Position numbers and translations under genes: made by a program. Of a stretch of 64,000 nt of DNA, positions 10,525 through 23,481 are shown piece by piece; within the stretch, counting starts at the first letter, position 1, and the number at the start of each line of letters is the position of its first letter. The stretch is from Apiospora phragmitis (taxonomy: Eukaryota; Ascomycota; Sordariomycetes; Amphisphaeriales; Apiosporaceae). The DNA lies in assembly GCA_038363925.1 (NCBI GenBank), contig JAQQWL010000002.1:5456001-5520000 (forward strand). Reading direction: 5' to 3'. The notes beneath the pieces were generated by a model. It worked only from the letters and a program-made list of their open reading frames with translations, ran no database searches and had not been told where the DNA came from.

Positions 10525-11533
10525 TCATCGCGCTGCCGGAGCCGCAGGAGTAGAAGTAGTCGCCTGAACTTGTTGAACCTGCGGCCCCTGCACACCCTCC
10601 TCCTCCGACTTGGTGCCAGGCGCGGCCCCAGCAACTTGCATGTTTCTGGGGTCCGGTCCCAGCAGCTCGACGGGGTACTTGTGCCGGAACCCCCACTTCC
10701 ACCAGAGGCGCCACTTCTGCGCGGCGGACCGGGCCCGCCACTGCTCGGCCAGAGCGGGCTGGTCGGCGGCGTCGCGCGCCGGGCTCACGCGCGTAAAGCA
10801 CGCGATCCAACCTGAGCAGAGGGTCCAGCAGAGGGTTCCGAGCCGCAGTGCGAGGCGGCCCCGCATCAGCTGCCGGAACCAGAAGAAGGATTCGGCGAAG
10901 CCGAGGAGGAAGAGGCCCGGGAGCACGGTCGCCAGCACGATGATCCAGTGCCGTCACGTCATGCACAGGTGGCGGCGCACGCAGATCTCGGTGTCGCCCG
11001 AAGCGATGATGACGACGATGAGTCCGAGGAGGGCGGGGTGCGGCACTCGGCGATGTACTGTTGGTAGTCCCAGCCATACGAAGGTTCGACCCCCAACGGC
11101 AGTGCGGACAAATATAGGCTCACTTGGGGACCCCAGATACCCGTGTAGGACTTGGTGGAGGTGGGATGTAAAGCCGCCGTCGCCTCCCGGGTGCAGGCCG
11201 AAGCCCGGGTCGTACGCGAGCTCGTACTCGTCGACCGAGCCCGCCAGCGCGTACAGCTAGACCACCTCGACGTCCAGGACCGCGTTGGTGTACGTCGAGG
11301 TCGCGGTGGGGTGCGCCGTGGGTGTGTAGTAGGACTTGACGGTCCGCGTCGTGGTGATGGTCTGGAGGCTGTCCGTCGCCTCGCCGTACTAGTCGGCGTA
11401 GTACTTCGAGCGAGGTGGTCGTGGTCACGACAACGTATGCCGTCGTCGTCGACGTGACGTAGGCCAGGCCTCGGTGGGCATAGAGCGCCAGCAGTAGTAG
11501 CCACAAGGCCACGACTGTAAACTGACGTGCCAT
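10525..11533 (-). pseudogene. fungal membrane protein with signal peptide, decayed
   Basis: ATG at 11533 starts a clear signal peptide (MARQFTVVALWLLLLALYAHRGLA) and a Thr-rich stretch. The coding-like sequence then has to be followed across frames: SKYYAD, TAG at 11391-11389, a Thr/Tyr-rich segment, TAG at 11259-11257, LYALAGSVDEYELAYDPGFGLHP, a frame change to WGPQVSLYLSALPLGVEPSYGWDYQQYIAECR, another to LLGLIVVIIASG, TGA at 10956-10954, then WIIVLATVLPGLFLLGFAESFFWFR and a basic tail. Two or three transmembrane helices are visible. The layout (luminal Thr-rich region, Trp/Tyr-rich middle, two C-terminal helices) resembles conserved fungal membrane proteins of unknown function. Three nonsense codons and at least two frameshifts indicate a pseudogene. 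Confidence 0.6.
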
Positions 11534-13283
11534 TGGAAGTGCGTACAGGATGTATTCAGAGGACTCGATACACTTTTGAAGATCACCTCCCGTTCTGAGC
11601 TTGGTGAACCATACGCCGGCTTTATATATCCTATTTTTATACAGAACTGTACACCGAGGCGATGCAAATACTTTTCCAAAAATAAGGCGCGATAGCCGTG
11701 AACCGTTGCCCCACCTTCTAAAGTCTAGACGATCTAGATCGTACGAGTTGGATGGAAGCAGTGCTTGTTTGGGCCGTATAAGGGGCTCGATGAGATTGCG
11801 CACCGACAACGTCGGCCGAATTTCACGATGACTCATTGGCTCCGGCGGAACCCATACCGGGGGTCCTACCCTTTTCGGCACCAACCTATTTAAATTTAGG
11901 CAGCTGAACTGCTGTGCCGCACACCCGCATGCCATAAGATATGAAGTTCCTGCAGGGTCTCTCGCAAGGAAGGTGAATAATTTACCTCATAACTGCTGAT
12001 TCGACGCAGTCCATTACTCACTGGCCGGTTATTGGCGATGACTCTTTCCCTTTCTAACGCTGGAGTCCATCATTGTTGTCTTGGCATCAAAAATCGGTAT
12101 CTCAATATTTGCCAATTTCGGCCTCCACAAGACGCTTGCTCTTTTCAATATATAAATTTAATTATAAGAATTGGAGTATGTATTTCAAGCTGAGCACCAA
12201 TCATGCAATAAATGCTCGTAGTCGAACCTCATTTTGTACTTGACCCCCTTTTACACACGGAGTTCATCGACACTCGGCATCAAAATGGCTCCCATCCGAC
12301 CGAGCGTGGTCAACACAACCCTGGTTTCCGGGGCACCACCCCAGATTCTTCAATATCTTTCCGTCGTAGTCGCATTGCAACCGCAACCCGTTGTTTCTGA
12401 GACAACGTGCCGTCAGTTAGGATCTTAGGTGTATACTACGCTAGAGGAGTGGAGTGGCTGATGGCAGCCCAGGGAGACTTACACACACCACCTGTCACCA
12501 GGTTGATGCTTGTCGCATTCGCCGGCGTAAGTTGGGAGCACGCATAGAGCGGGGAATAGGGTAATGACAATGAAGCGCACTTTGGTGGTAGAAATGAACG
12601 GGACTCAATAAGATATTAGATGCGAGATGTAGGCGAGAGATGTAAGGCTATTTCTGGATGAATTGATTTTTCTTTTCCACCGTCAAGCGTGAGCGATTCC
12701 GCCTTTATATATTCCCATTTCTTATTGCTCTCTGGCTTCACCGCCCCTATCCTTTTGAGTTGTTAAATTAGAAAGACGAAGATCCTTGCTGCGTTGGAAT
12801 TGCTCACGGCACAGCGGTGTCGATCCAGGAATGGCTTCAACCCAACGAAATTTATCTAATTTCTACAAAATGTGTCGCAAGGTACTGTGACAGAGAGGGC
12901 CAGGACTCTCACTGCAGTTACGGAGGTATTACTAATATTAATCCTCAAGTAAGGGTGCCTGCCGGTTTCATGGCATAGACAACAGTCAAGAGGTCGGTTC
13001 GCAGCAGTATGTGCATGAACCCACCTGCTGTTGTTCCCTCTGTACCACAGGTCTGGGTCTTGTCGTAGGTAATCGGGGAGAAAAGTATGGAATGAAACGA
13101 GAATATAATTTGGAGTTATTGCACGAATACGATGTCGTCTCTTAGTTAATTTTTGATTTCATCCCCCAAAATTACCCATCGATCTTAGAGAGTGGCTCTG
13201 TTCTGGTCTCATCAATCCCTCTTCTCATCTGCAAGACCACAGAGAAATTGGTAAGCCTTGCCTGCCTTCCACTCCACCGCGGA
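11534..13283. other. long intergenic stretch
   Basis: The best short frame is 12285-12428 on the plus strand (47 codons, MAPIRPSVVNTTLVSGAPP..., A at -3), with no recognised homology; I do not claim it as a gene. The remainder shows no motif, tRNA or repeat. Confidence 0.35.
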
Positions 13284-14013
13284 TTAGCCCTCGGCATGTT
13301 CAACATTAACGAGCGCTACCGTGGTGTCCCTGTCTCTCTTCTTCATCTTCTTGTCGCAGTGGATGAAGTACCCAGGACAGAGCGTTAGCGAGAACCGCTC
13401 GCCAGCCACAAAGCCTAAATGCTGCTCCACCGCCGTATAGAACCACACCTTCACCTCTTATCCCTGCAAATTTCGATCGAGAAGCCTCATACCGCCTGAG
13501 TGGCACCTCTGGAAGACAGGGTTGACGGTGTCTACATAATCGCTGGAGAACCACCTGGTCTACGGCCCCGTTTAGGCCAGGAACATATTGTCAGTGTGCT
13601 TCCGCGGATGGTACCCGACCTTAGTCAACTGGAAGCAATCGTTCGCGTCGGCGTTGTTGTGAGCCAGCCGCTGGGTATCCGTCTCATCAACCTCACCCCA
13701 ACACCAGGCCCGGCCAAGCTCCCGTCCTTGTAGTGGTCGACCTCCTTCTCGTCCCAGTCCATCTTTACCAGCATGATGCCGTCGTCTGCGTAGTTGGGCG
13801 TGTCAATGACGAAGAACAACCCGCGGTAGAGATGCGGGCTGTGGCGGCAGCACATCTCGTGGAGGTGCTTGGTGCGGGCCACAGCATCCTCCTGGCCCCT
13901 GGGCGGGACTCGTCCCAGGCGGGATAGAGGTCGCACATCGTGGTCTCCGAGTCAATACCTGGCATCGCGTAAAGCCCATGCCAGTAGTTTGTGCAGTAGT
14001 CCGAGTAAGGCAT
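13284..14013 (-). pseudogene. unrecognised soluble protein, decayed
   Basis: ATG at 14013 begins MPYSDYCTNYWHGLYAMPG. A one-base shift near 13910 is needed to reach VARTKHLHEMCCRHSPH and LYRGLFFVIDTPNYADDGIMLVKMDWDE. A further frame change near 13650 leads to FQLTKVGYHPRKHTDNMFLA, and then TAA (13574-13572), TAG (13562-13560) and TAA (13460-13458) interrupt a frame that continues protein-like (VKVWFYTAVEQHLGFVAGERFSLTLCPGYF) to 13284. No family is recognised. Several nonsense codons and frameshifts make this a clear relic. Confidence 0.6.
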
Positions 14014-14462
14014 AGCTTGCCGGCGCCGTCCGAGTACTCCTCGTCTGTTTGAACCGATTTCTATAGTTGAAGGACATTTTTATTCTCTTTTTCCTTCCTC
14101 TTTCTGCTCTAAAGCCTTCTGCTGTCGTATGTATCAGCTGTTTCCAATCAACGAATCTCCGAGGCGATCCAATCATGTACCTCTACTGCGAACCCTTAGC
14201 TTTCCACATCATTTAGGGAAAAGGGAGAATGTTTTGGCTGAATCGTGACATCGCCATGCCATAGCTGCATCATTTATGCAGCAGGGAAAGGGTTAATCCG
14301 AAAACGAGGAGGGCAGTGAATTGATTGGCGTTTCACCCCATTTGTACCCAACCTCAACCATGCTCCCCCTTTCAGCTTCTAAAAGCACCAATGCCTGCCT
14401 GTCTTAACTATTCGATCATCAAGCACTCCGTCTCATTGATCCCATTACTTGCTTGTTGAGTC

Positions 14463-15385
14463 ATGGAGAGAAACACGATCTACACCCGAATCTACTCGAG
14501 CACCAGTCCGAGGCAACTTATTTCTGGGAGTGGCCAACTCTCCCAGGACCTCACTCCGAGAGAACTGCAACGTGAATTTATAAATCACTGCGACAGGTTC
14601 TCCAATGAGCCCACGTCCCTAGTGTAAGTGAGCAACCGCATCCTTGACACAATAGCTAGAGCCTACGGGCTCTGGCAGGATGGCGAATACCCCGAGAATG
14701 TGTAGATCGTTTTCATCCAGTCTCCCAAGGACATGAAAGGCTCCGCCATACCACACACCCATCACGCTCAGTACTTGGCGGATCAATATGGACATTCAAC
14801 CCCGGTGCACTTCCATTACGAATTTGTGGTGGAAGGGGCCATACCTGGTCATTGGGTAACGCACAAGGTTTCTTTGAGGATCCTAATGGATCGGGGCCTC
14901 GATTGGGAAACGCATCTTCCCCTGCAACGGCCCGTGCTCTGGGCGGTAGGCTTGAAATTATCAAGTAGGGGCTATTGTGTGAGCCGGGAACCCAGGATAT
15001 CTTTAAGCGAGCTGCGGCATTTCGAATCCGAAAGGCACGAAGGCTATAGCTCATCATGGGAAATTGGCCTCTCCATAGGCTGCATTACACGATACTTTGG
15101 GGCCAGAGCACCCATTGGTTGGATTAAAGACCAGCTGTTCCAGGACTTGTTCCTATCGAATAGCTGGGAATCAGACAAGGTGAGAGAATACACTGTGGTG
15201 ACGGCGGATTCACCGACGAGGCTCATGAATGCAAACAGGGGTTCGGTGAAGGTACCGATTTCATCCTGGTTTACTGGCTGACCAGCTCTGAGTTCGTTGC
15301 GGACCTTGAAGATTATGAAGACGAGAAAGAGGGGTTGATGTGGCGATCGATGGACAACGAGGAAAACGATGAGGTGGAGAACTAA
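14463..15385 (+). pseudogene. DUF7587-like fungal protein, decayed
   Basis: ATG at 14463 begins MERNTIYTRIYSSTSPRQLI. The frame continues through TAA (14625-14627) and TAG (14703-14705) with coherent sequence: VSNRILDTIARAYGLWQDGEYPEN, then IVFIQSP, then EFVVEGAIPGHWVTHKVSLRILMDRGLDW. The order SNR-(L/I)-aliphatic-RA, W-IVFI and VTHKVSL matches my recollection of the fungal DUF7587 family. A frameshift near 15240 is needed to reach the acidic C-terminus ending at TAA 15383. The first stop overlaps a GTAAGT donor-like string, but the following codons look coding, so I read it as nonsense. The second stop replaces an expected Trp. Confidence 0.6.
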
Positions 15386-16466
15386 TCCATTCTTGCTGGG
15401 CTCGAGTTGCTTGAAGTCCAAGCTGTGCGTGTGGGTCTTTAGATATTATTGGCCACATACTTAAGTAAGTACTGTTCCCCTCCGCGTGATTCTATAATCA
15501 AGGAAAGATACTTTTTTGTTTTATTTTTTTTACTGCCTGCTATCACCTATCACTCCCTTACCACACCCCATATCTGGCAAAAGCAATATGCAAATCATCC
15601 TACCCACGAAGTTTCATAGGCACATAAACGTCGGCCAAAACTCAGATCTCGTGGCCAGTCTTGATCTTTTCGCCTGTACTTTGACCGAGGTGTCCACCCG
15701 ATATAAAAAGGCTTCCGACTGAAGGGGGATCCCGAATCGTAGATAATTTCAGCACACCTCAGTTCGTTTGAAAACACTTGTCTGTCCATATCCCCCAAGG
15801 CTCTTTCTGAGCTCAGTGTAGTTCGGCAGCCACATATATAATAAAATATAAACCTTCTAAAGCACCACTGTCTCTGTCAGCTCGTCGCATCATTTGATAT
15901 TCTACGCAAGCAGCGGCGTGAGTTAACATCGACCGGCTGGACCAGTCTGAACCCCGAGTGACGCATGTAAGCAAATATCAGCTCAGACGGCTACACCCTT
16001 CTTATCATTGGAATCATTGGAAGACCTTTATCTGTAAGATCAGCAGCCAAGCAGCCATCATACAGCAGAAGCTTCGATCTAACCGGCCACCTGCTCGCCA
16101 GTAGTTGCAAAGCTCTACCGGTGCTGACCATGGCTAGAGAGAAGAGAGTCCCATGATCCAAGCCACTCACACGAAAGAAATTTGATGTCGAAATTGGTGA
16201 CAATTTCATGGGAAGGAAAGTACCACAAGATGACCGGGAACTCCGGGACCTGTTCTCGCAGGTCCTATTTGAATCGTGCATCCTTCTACTGTTAGTATTA
16301 GTTTTTTTTCATTCCGAGCCTCCCGGACCTGCTTGTCGATAAAATCGGCAGACTGCCTTACGTATTATTCAGGGGTGACCGATTTTATACAACTCGCACT
16401 TCAATATCTAGTCTCTAGTTGCCGAGTCGAGTCTTCGAATGCGAGCTCATCATCTTCGTTCGGAAA
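15386..16466. other. intergenic, nothing assignable
   Basis: No motif recognised on either strand. A minus-strand frame starting at ATG 16281 (96 codons) has no recognisable content. The region probably holds the upstream sequence of the Kelch gene. Confidence 0.35.
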
Positions 16467-17539
16467 ATGGGACTCAAACATCGTGGCTTCGCTTACGCGA
16501 TGCAATCAGCACTCTTGCTCTCCTTGGTACTAGCAGTGCCAATTGAGCAGATCCAGCGAACCCAGAAATCGCGTGCGCCCGTTTCTGGTTGGGAACTACT
16601 AAGCCCAATTGCCGTCGAACCCCGCCAAGAACACGGCGTCGCGGCCGTGGGCGAGGACGTCTACATCCTCGGCGGCATCGCCATATCCGACCCAGCCATC
16701 GAGACGATCCCGTCGCTGTCCATCGCACAGGCCTACTCGCCCCGGCAAGACGCGTGGCGGCGCATCGCCGACCTTCCGATCCCCATCAACCACGGCAACG
16801 TCGCGTCGGTGAATGGCAAGCTCTACCTCCTAGGCGCCCTGACGGGCACCCTGAGCGCGAACACGAGCTGGACCAACCCGCCCATCAACTTCGTCTACAC
16901 GCCCGAGACCGACGCCTGGGCCGCCCTACCGCCGATGCCGGCCGGCACCGCGCGCGGCGCCTCGGCAGTCGGCGTCTGGCGCGACACGGTGCTGATGGCG
17001 GGCGGGCTGACGGGTCAAGTTACCACGCCGGGCGTGCCGCAGCCCACGGTCCCATTCGTCTCGGCCTTCAACACGACCTCGGGCACGTGGGCGACGCTGC
17101 CGGACCTGCCGGAGCCGCGCGACCACGTGGGCGGCGCCGTTATCGATGACGTCTTCTACGTCGTGGGCGGCCGGCTCAACTCCGCCACCGAGGTCCGCGG
17201 CACCGTCTTCGCCCTCGACTTACTAAGTAGCAACAAGACGTGGGTGCTGCGCGCGGGCGCGATGCCCACGCCGCGCGGCGGACTCGCGACCGCCGCCCTC
17301 GGGTCGCGCATCTACACCTTCGGGGGCGAGGCGGCCACCTCGGCGGAGCGGCCGGAGGGGTTTACGATAACGTCGAGGTCTACGATGTCCGGACGGATAC
17401 ATGGGAAGTGCTGCCGTCCATGCCGAAGCCGCGGCATGGCACTGGCGCGACGGTTGTGGGCGGCGCGATTTATATCCCGGGCGGGGGTAACCATACTATG
17501 GCAGCCGCGTTGACGACGAATGATGTTTTCTTTCCATGA
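16467..17539 (+). CDS. secreted Kelch-repeat beta-propeller protein, frame broken near its end
   Basis: Start at ATG 16467, or at 16500, which gives the cleaner signal peptide MQSALLLSLVLAVPIEQ. Kelch blades follow: EHGVAAVGEDVYILGGI (about residue 50), NHGNVASVNGKLYLLGALTG (105), GASAVGVWRDTVLMAGGLTG (165), DHVGGAVIDDVFYVVGGRLN (215), GGLATAALGSRIYTFGGEA (265) and GTGATVVGGAIYIPGGG (320). Each has the GG doublet and a following Tyr/Trp strand. The family forms a six-bladed propeller used for binding or, in galactose-oxidase-like members, oxidation; no copper-ligand pattern is evident. The frame is intact to about 17360, where a run of four G must be five for the last blade (VYDNVEVYDVRTDTWEVLPS) to be read. 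This suggests an assembly error or a recent frameshift. Confidence 0.8.
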
Positions 17540-19982
17540 TATGGTGTTTTAGGCGGCAGATAGGTAGGGTGCTTTTTTCCCATCTGGGTTCTCCAAGTAG
17601 TCACAGATGAAATAGGAGGTCTGTTTGTCCTGTGCGTAACAAAGCTCTTAAGGAACTTGGTGGTTGCCCTTTACTTGACCTGTGATATGTTTGCCCTGCT
17701 CAGACCGTTTGTTGATAAGTGAGTCGCAATCATCTTTCCCCTTCGATGCTGGCGAGCTCCTCTTCGCCACCATCGAAATCGACGTGCACGAAGAAGGCAA
17801 ACGGCAGCAGCTCTTCGGGTAGATCGTTTTAAAGGTCGATAGCAGGGAAACTGCTCACTGGCAATGTCAGGTCAACGGACATGGTGAGGTTGATTGCCGC
17901 GGCCATGCTGGGTCTTAGTTGCGCTCATTGGTCCAATAGGTGAAATCAATGTGGACTGTAACGTTACTACCACCGCCTGATACTGCTGGACAGTAAGCAA
18001 AATGTCACTTTTGACTATTGAGTTGGTTGCACAGGGCTAGTTGTACTCCTCATAAACAACATGAGGCCACTGACAGTAGACTTGGCAAAGGTATAAGGTA
18101 CTGTGTATATGAAGCTGAAGCAGTTGAGACATTATGAACTTGCAAGGAATTCATTTCTTCGAAAGCTGCGCTGTAGCATCCGACCCGGACAATGGTTTCC
18201 CCCGAAGACCTCTCTCATTGTGGCCTAGTAGGACTCGGCCCTAAACAAAAGGACGCCAGCCATCTTGGTCATAATGCCCAGTGTATCATAGAATCTACAG
18301 CGGTACAGGGAGCTGGGCGAGTAAGGCCCTACGGCGGTTTCAATGGGCCGCCGAGGTCTGGAAGCTGCTCGATCGTCGTGTTCGCGGGTTGCATTAAGCA
18401 GAACACCGCCTGTGAGTCAGCGCCACCGCCATCCTTTCCGCCAGTGGCCATGTTCAACACGCAATAGGCCGGCCGAGGCGAGATCTTCTCATTCGACTCA
18501 CCCTGGCATCATCACAGAGCTGAGTCTTCGTCGCGTTAGCAGCCTAGCCGCGAGGGGCATCTGATGATGACCGCGGAGGCGGCTGTGCGGCAAGCGCGGC
18601 AGAATCAGGGGCAGTTGTGTAGCTTCAATCCTGGCCCCAAACGGTCCCTCTGCAATCAAATTCCTGCTCATCGCAGGACACGTCAATCTGCTTCCGCATA
18701 AGGGCTATACGTACTGAGATGGCAAGCGAAGCGATGGATGCATGGAGAGCCTTGGGCGTATCTAAAAATAAAAAGAAGAAAAAACTGGATGAGTGTGCGG
18801 AGATCCAGTAGCAGTCCCCTTCCGACCGATCGCAGCCCTGTGTGCACAAGCCCAGTATCCGCAAAGACGCTTAGATCTCTTCCCGACTAGTTCTACTTTC
18901 TCGGAAGCCCAATCCCGATAAATAGGTTGCTAACCCAACAAGTTGAACACCAGATGCCTGGAGGAACACGACAGCTCGGTGTCGTTTACACCGCGTTACA
19001 TATTAGCTAAAGAAAAGAGGTGCCGCTATACCCATGTGCTGTAACCTACTAGACCCATCGAGACAGAAATAGAAAGAGAGTCTGAGAGTGCAGGCCTGGT
19101 TTGTGTGAGGGGTTGCATTCTGGGGCTATTGTGGAACATCCCGCTGAAGAAGGTGATAATAGGCAAAAAAAGGGGCATCCCATTAATAATCCAAGCAGCG
19201 TCCAACCTAGGACAAATGCTTCGGCGTTAATGCAGCTCCATGTCCAACTGGTTTACCCTTGTTCCCCTCTGTGCATGTCAGCCCTGTGACAATTACATAG
19301 ATCCCTACATATAGTACACATATTTGATGAATTCCGTCAATGCCACTGCAGTGCCGGCTGTGATCAAGGAGCTGACGGTTTTCGGAAGCCTAATCCGAAG
19401 GATCGTCTACAGCGCATGGAATGTTAACAGTAATAAGACAGAGTCATGTAATTAATCATCCTCATCAGGGCAGTAAATAGATGGTCAAGTCCACACTCGG
19501 CTGTTTCCCGGTTTAGGCCGCGGCGGGCCCCTGGACAGGTACGTGGAGACATATCGCCCCAGATATGGTACTTTTCGACCCGAGTCCAAGGGTGGCGGGG
19601 ATGTAGGGCATGTCAGCAAGTCCCTCTTCTGGCGTGATGACTCCTCTTCACTGCTGAATCGCCCCTAGTCTAGCTGCTTTTCTTGGCGAACCAAAATTGT
19701 GAGAGTTCCACTGTCGCCATGTGGACATTGCACGCGATCCCATGGTCACCAGATTTCGGGACCATCATCTACCTTGCGCATGTGTACTACCAGAGAAATG
19801 GTTAATGTAGTACTTTCATTCGCTACATAATCTACATTAGAGGCGCAGTTAAATCCTTCCCGTGCTATCTACTCTCGTGGGATGCAGAATAATCATGGGT
19901 AGTAAGCAGCTTGCTGGAACTAGCATGAAGTATGGTCGACCCGTTTCTCCTAATCACAACCCATAAGCGACGTCACTACTGC
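17540..19982. other. long intergenic stretch
   Basis: A short coding-like fragment lies at about 17,732-17,822 on the plus strand (FDAGELLFATIEIDVHEEG) with no continuation. The frame 18192-18467 has no recognised motif. Otherwise nothing supported. Confidence 0.35.
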
Positions 19983-21852
19983 CTACCCCATCTCATGCAA
20001 AGCGGGATTGATGGGTATATCCATCCACTCCGCTTCGAATGAGGGGTCCCGCTGGGTATACGAATGCGAAGACACGTGCTGCTGGTTCCCAAGATCCGGG
20101 TCCGTCTGGTAGTCCAGCAGATCCAGGGCTGCGTGTATCTCTTGGAGAACACCATCCGCTATTGTTTCTGTCTGGTCCCACTGATGCTGTTGCTGCCGCC
20201 GACGCAGATGCATCTCGAGGCTCGCGAGGGCGTCGATGGTCTGCAGACTGTCGAGTCCGTATTCGTTGGTGGATAAGTTGATAAGGGTGCGGCAGGCGCC
20301 TAGAGTTGTCTCCAGTTCTTGGTTTCCTTCATCATCTCTGAGGGGGCGGTTCTGCGCCAACAGTGCGGCAGTGTCGTAGTAAGAAAACAAGGCATCCGGA
20401 TAATGGGCGATGTCCTCAATCAGCTCCGGCTGGCTGATCTCTCGCAGTATTTGCGCGGCTTCCTCATAGTATCCATTGTAGAAGGTGCGCCAGCAGTGGT
20501 GTTCCTTTCTCTTCAAGTCTTCCACTTGGGGAGGTAATGGTCGAGGGGTAGCCTCGGGGCGCGTCTTGGCTATCCTGTGCATGGCGTCGTAGCCGAGCTC
20601 CACGTCTTGTGACAGGTCGTAGTGCGCTGTGCGCGCCGTAGCAAAGCTGGACTCATCATTTGGATCGAAACTGTGTAGGCCGACCTGTTCCATGAGGAGG
20701 TGGCGGTAGAACTCGCATATTTCCCTCGCCTCTGTCAGGCTCGCTTCTGTTGTTGACCGGTTCGGTTGGTCTTGCGGGAGGAGCATCAGGTCGAACGCGA
20801 GCTCGACTGGGTGGTTGAGTGCTTGGGAAAGATTGCAAGCGAGCCGCGCAAAGGACTGGGCCGCCTCGGGCGACTGCTCGGCCAGCGCCATGGCGACCCG
20901 GTGCGTGTAGATCCACAGATAGGGGTGGTGGCTCCTCCGCTTGAGCGCCGTGAAGTCGTCGAAGCACTGCTGCATCAGCCGGAAGCCGAGCTGCATGCGC
21001 CCGTACTGGAGCGCCCGGTTCACCAGCAGCGTCTTCCGGTACCACGACTTGACAGCGGCGCACGGCTCGACGCGGCCGCCGGGCGTTCTCCGCCAGAAGC
21101 CAGACTCGAACCCGAACGCCACTATTCTCTGAAGCTCCGGACTCCTCTGTTGGTGTTGGGGCTCGTCGCGCACGTTGTCGTCGGGGGATCGGATCCGCAT
21201 CTGCTGCATCGGCAGCTGTTGTATTATCGTTTGCGCAGAACTCTTCGTTGGCGTCGACGGCGGCGACGGGGTGCGGCAAGTGATGCCCTCGATCTTGATG
21301 CGCTTCTCGCCGCCCGCGGCGGGGCCGGCGGTCATGCCGTGCACGAGCCGGAGGTACTCGCGCAAGCGCCGCTGGTCCATCCGCTCGCCCCGGAAGTAGA
21401 CGTGCGTCGCCTTGCCGGCGGCCTCGCGCTCTTTGTACTGTCGGACCAGCTCGATGACCTCGGCGGGCTTCAGGTTCTTTCGTAGTTTCCACTTGGAGAT
21501 TCGCGATTTGTACATCTTCGCGCTAGAAGGATAGTTGACAAAGTTAGCGCTGACGGGTCTTTTGTCTAGTTGGTCTAGTAGGGACATTTGGTAATACGCA
21601 CGTTCCGTTAAAGCCATGCTGTTCCTTTAGTTGTAAGCCAGTCAGTGGAAGATCCCGCTCACTGATAAGAAGTTTGATGACCCTACTCACTTCCATGATG
21701 CGCATTGTCGCCTTCAAGGTCAAGTTGCGTCCCGAGAGGTCGTATAGATGTGTGATGATGCCCTTCTTGGCCTCGAACTCTTCGGGCTTCGCCCATGGTA
21801 CGTCATCCTGTTGTTTGGGTGATGGTTCGCTGCTGCTATCGCTGGTGCTCAT
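19983..21852 (-). CDS. Clr5-domain protein (putative regulator) with a 23-nt microexon
   Basis: Three exons: 21852-21691, 21624-21602 and 21522-19983, with stop at 19985-19983 (574 residues). The N-terminus carries a Clr5 domain. PWAKPEEFEAKKGIITHLYDLSGRNLTLKATMRIME is encoded by exon 1, EQHGFNG by the microexon, and KMYKSRISKWKLRKN by exon 3. Introns are 66 and 79 nt with GTGAGT and GTGCGT donors and AAAG/CTAG acceptors. Codon phase is preserved across both joints, and the joined product matches the domain order (W...K..I..LY, HGF, KMYKSRI..W..RKN). The rest is helical, with MALAEQSPEAAQSFARLACNLSQALNHPVELAFD and a TPR-like C-terminal region. Clr5-domain proteins are nuclear or chromatin-associated in yeast; a regulatory role is inferred. 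No frame defects. Confidence 0.82.
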
Positions 21853-23481
21853 TGTGACATATGACTCCTGCAAGATTCGTATATAAGTGGCAGAAACTAA
21901 AGTACAGAAGCATGCGCTACGGCTGAGTAAGTGATGGGCAGCGAAACGGACTTGCTTCCTTTTTAATGTGCTTTGCGATACAAGCAAGTAAGCTGGGGGT
22001 ATACAGTTGCATGCGCCGCACACCTAGTCGACGCAACGTGCCCCCCATAAGGCGGCCACCACCGTTGAGACTATGTAGATGGAACCTTCCACCACCCCTG
22101 GCCGGCCCGCTAGGGCTGAAAGGCACAGCGCATGGCACATCAGTTAAGATTGTTTGGGACGGCCGTTGCTGGGACGGCTGCTCATTGGATCGTTTACGTC
22201 CCTCGCTGCTGTGGACATTGAACAGGGACTACATATGTCCGCGATTCAAGAAGCCGACAGCCGTCGGAGATACTCTGTTAGGCAGGGCATCCACAACGTA
22301 ACTACTCTCGGGTCCCGCGAGCACTCTAGTTGTATGGTCCAATAGGGAATCGTTCCTCGATGTAGGTAGGTTTCCGTATTAGTCTAGGGTCATTTTACGT
22401 CACCGTTCAGGATTTCGAAGAAGATGTGATCTAATAATAGTATTGTTCTCCGTACCTTCCTAATTCACGGGCGACTCTACGTAGTATGGCGTCGGGAGGA
22501 ACAAGATGGGCCGATATTACCTGGCAGGCAGCAATTTGTGCTGAAATGAGCCAGCAAGCCCAGTTGCCAAGTCCGTGCCCGAAGCCACTAACGGCTCGCA
22601 TTTGCCCCATAGGCCTGTTTGTCTGCCCACCCATGCCGTCGTCCTTACTACTACCCAGTCAAGGACATCGTCACCACAGGGGGAGCAATGCAGGTGCCAC
22701 AACGCAAAATCAGCACTTTAAAACCCACTCTGCCCCTCGCTACAAAATGGTGTCTCCATTTTGAGGACTAGTCGAAAAGTACGGCGCAGAATCCGGAGCC
22801 GGGCTTCCGTTCTTCTTTTCTGCCTCATGATACTGCATTGCATTTACGTCGTGGTATCTTGATATTCGGTATCGCAGTTGACGTCTTGTTGGCCGGACTG
22901 AAGAGCCTGGGCCTGTGCGTGCAGTGCTTATAGGATTGGCTTCCTGGTCGTTTTAGCGGATAAATTGGGCCTTATTAGGTACTCTGACACCTGCCCTACA
23001 CGTTAAGGGACCGACCTTTGGATGCTCCTGCAGAAGATCAAGTCCGCCGTCATCCCAAATGGCACGCCTCTCCTTTGCAGGTGTATATCTTTGGTTTTGA
23101 TGGCAGTTGCATCATATTACCGGCGCTGTGGTTGCGCGCGGCACGACCGCCCAACCGCCGTAGTGGTAGTGAAACTTTGACCTTCAATTTAGCCGAGCAC
23201 CAGTGGCGACCTAGAGAAGCCCCTAACCGCGCCGCTTCCCAAGCGGCGTAGTAATCTTATCCTCCGCCTATATGAACTGCTTGTCGCGTCTGTTGTTCTT
23301 TCCCCTGCGATTTCATTTCCTCCATCCACACCCGGCACGTTCGTTTTAGTGCTTATCGGAGGGGTTGCATTCGCTCATTCCTTGCCCAGTTTTGGATTAT
23401 TAATAACCACAGCCGCTCGTTTGATTCTTTCTAGACGAATAAGAAACCCGACCCAGAACTGTGTTATTTCCGGTCGCGAAC
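21853..23481. other. divergent intergenic region
   Basis: Lies between the divergently transcribed Clr5 and GH76 genes, so it should contain both promoters. No repeat, RNA gene or coding motif was recognised. Confidence 0.4.

Noticed and set aside
14625..14660. GTAAGTGAG read as an intron donor removing the first stop of the DUF7587-like gene
   Set aside because: The following codons (VSNRILDTIARAYG) look like conserved coding sequence, and the second stop would remain.
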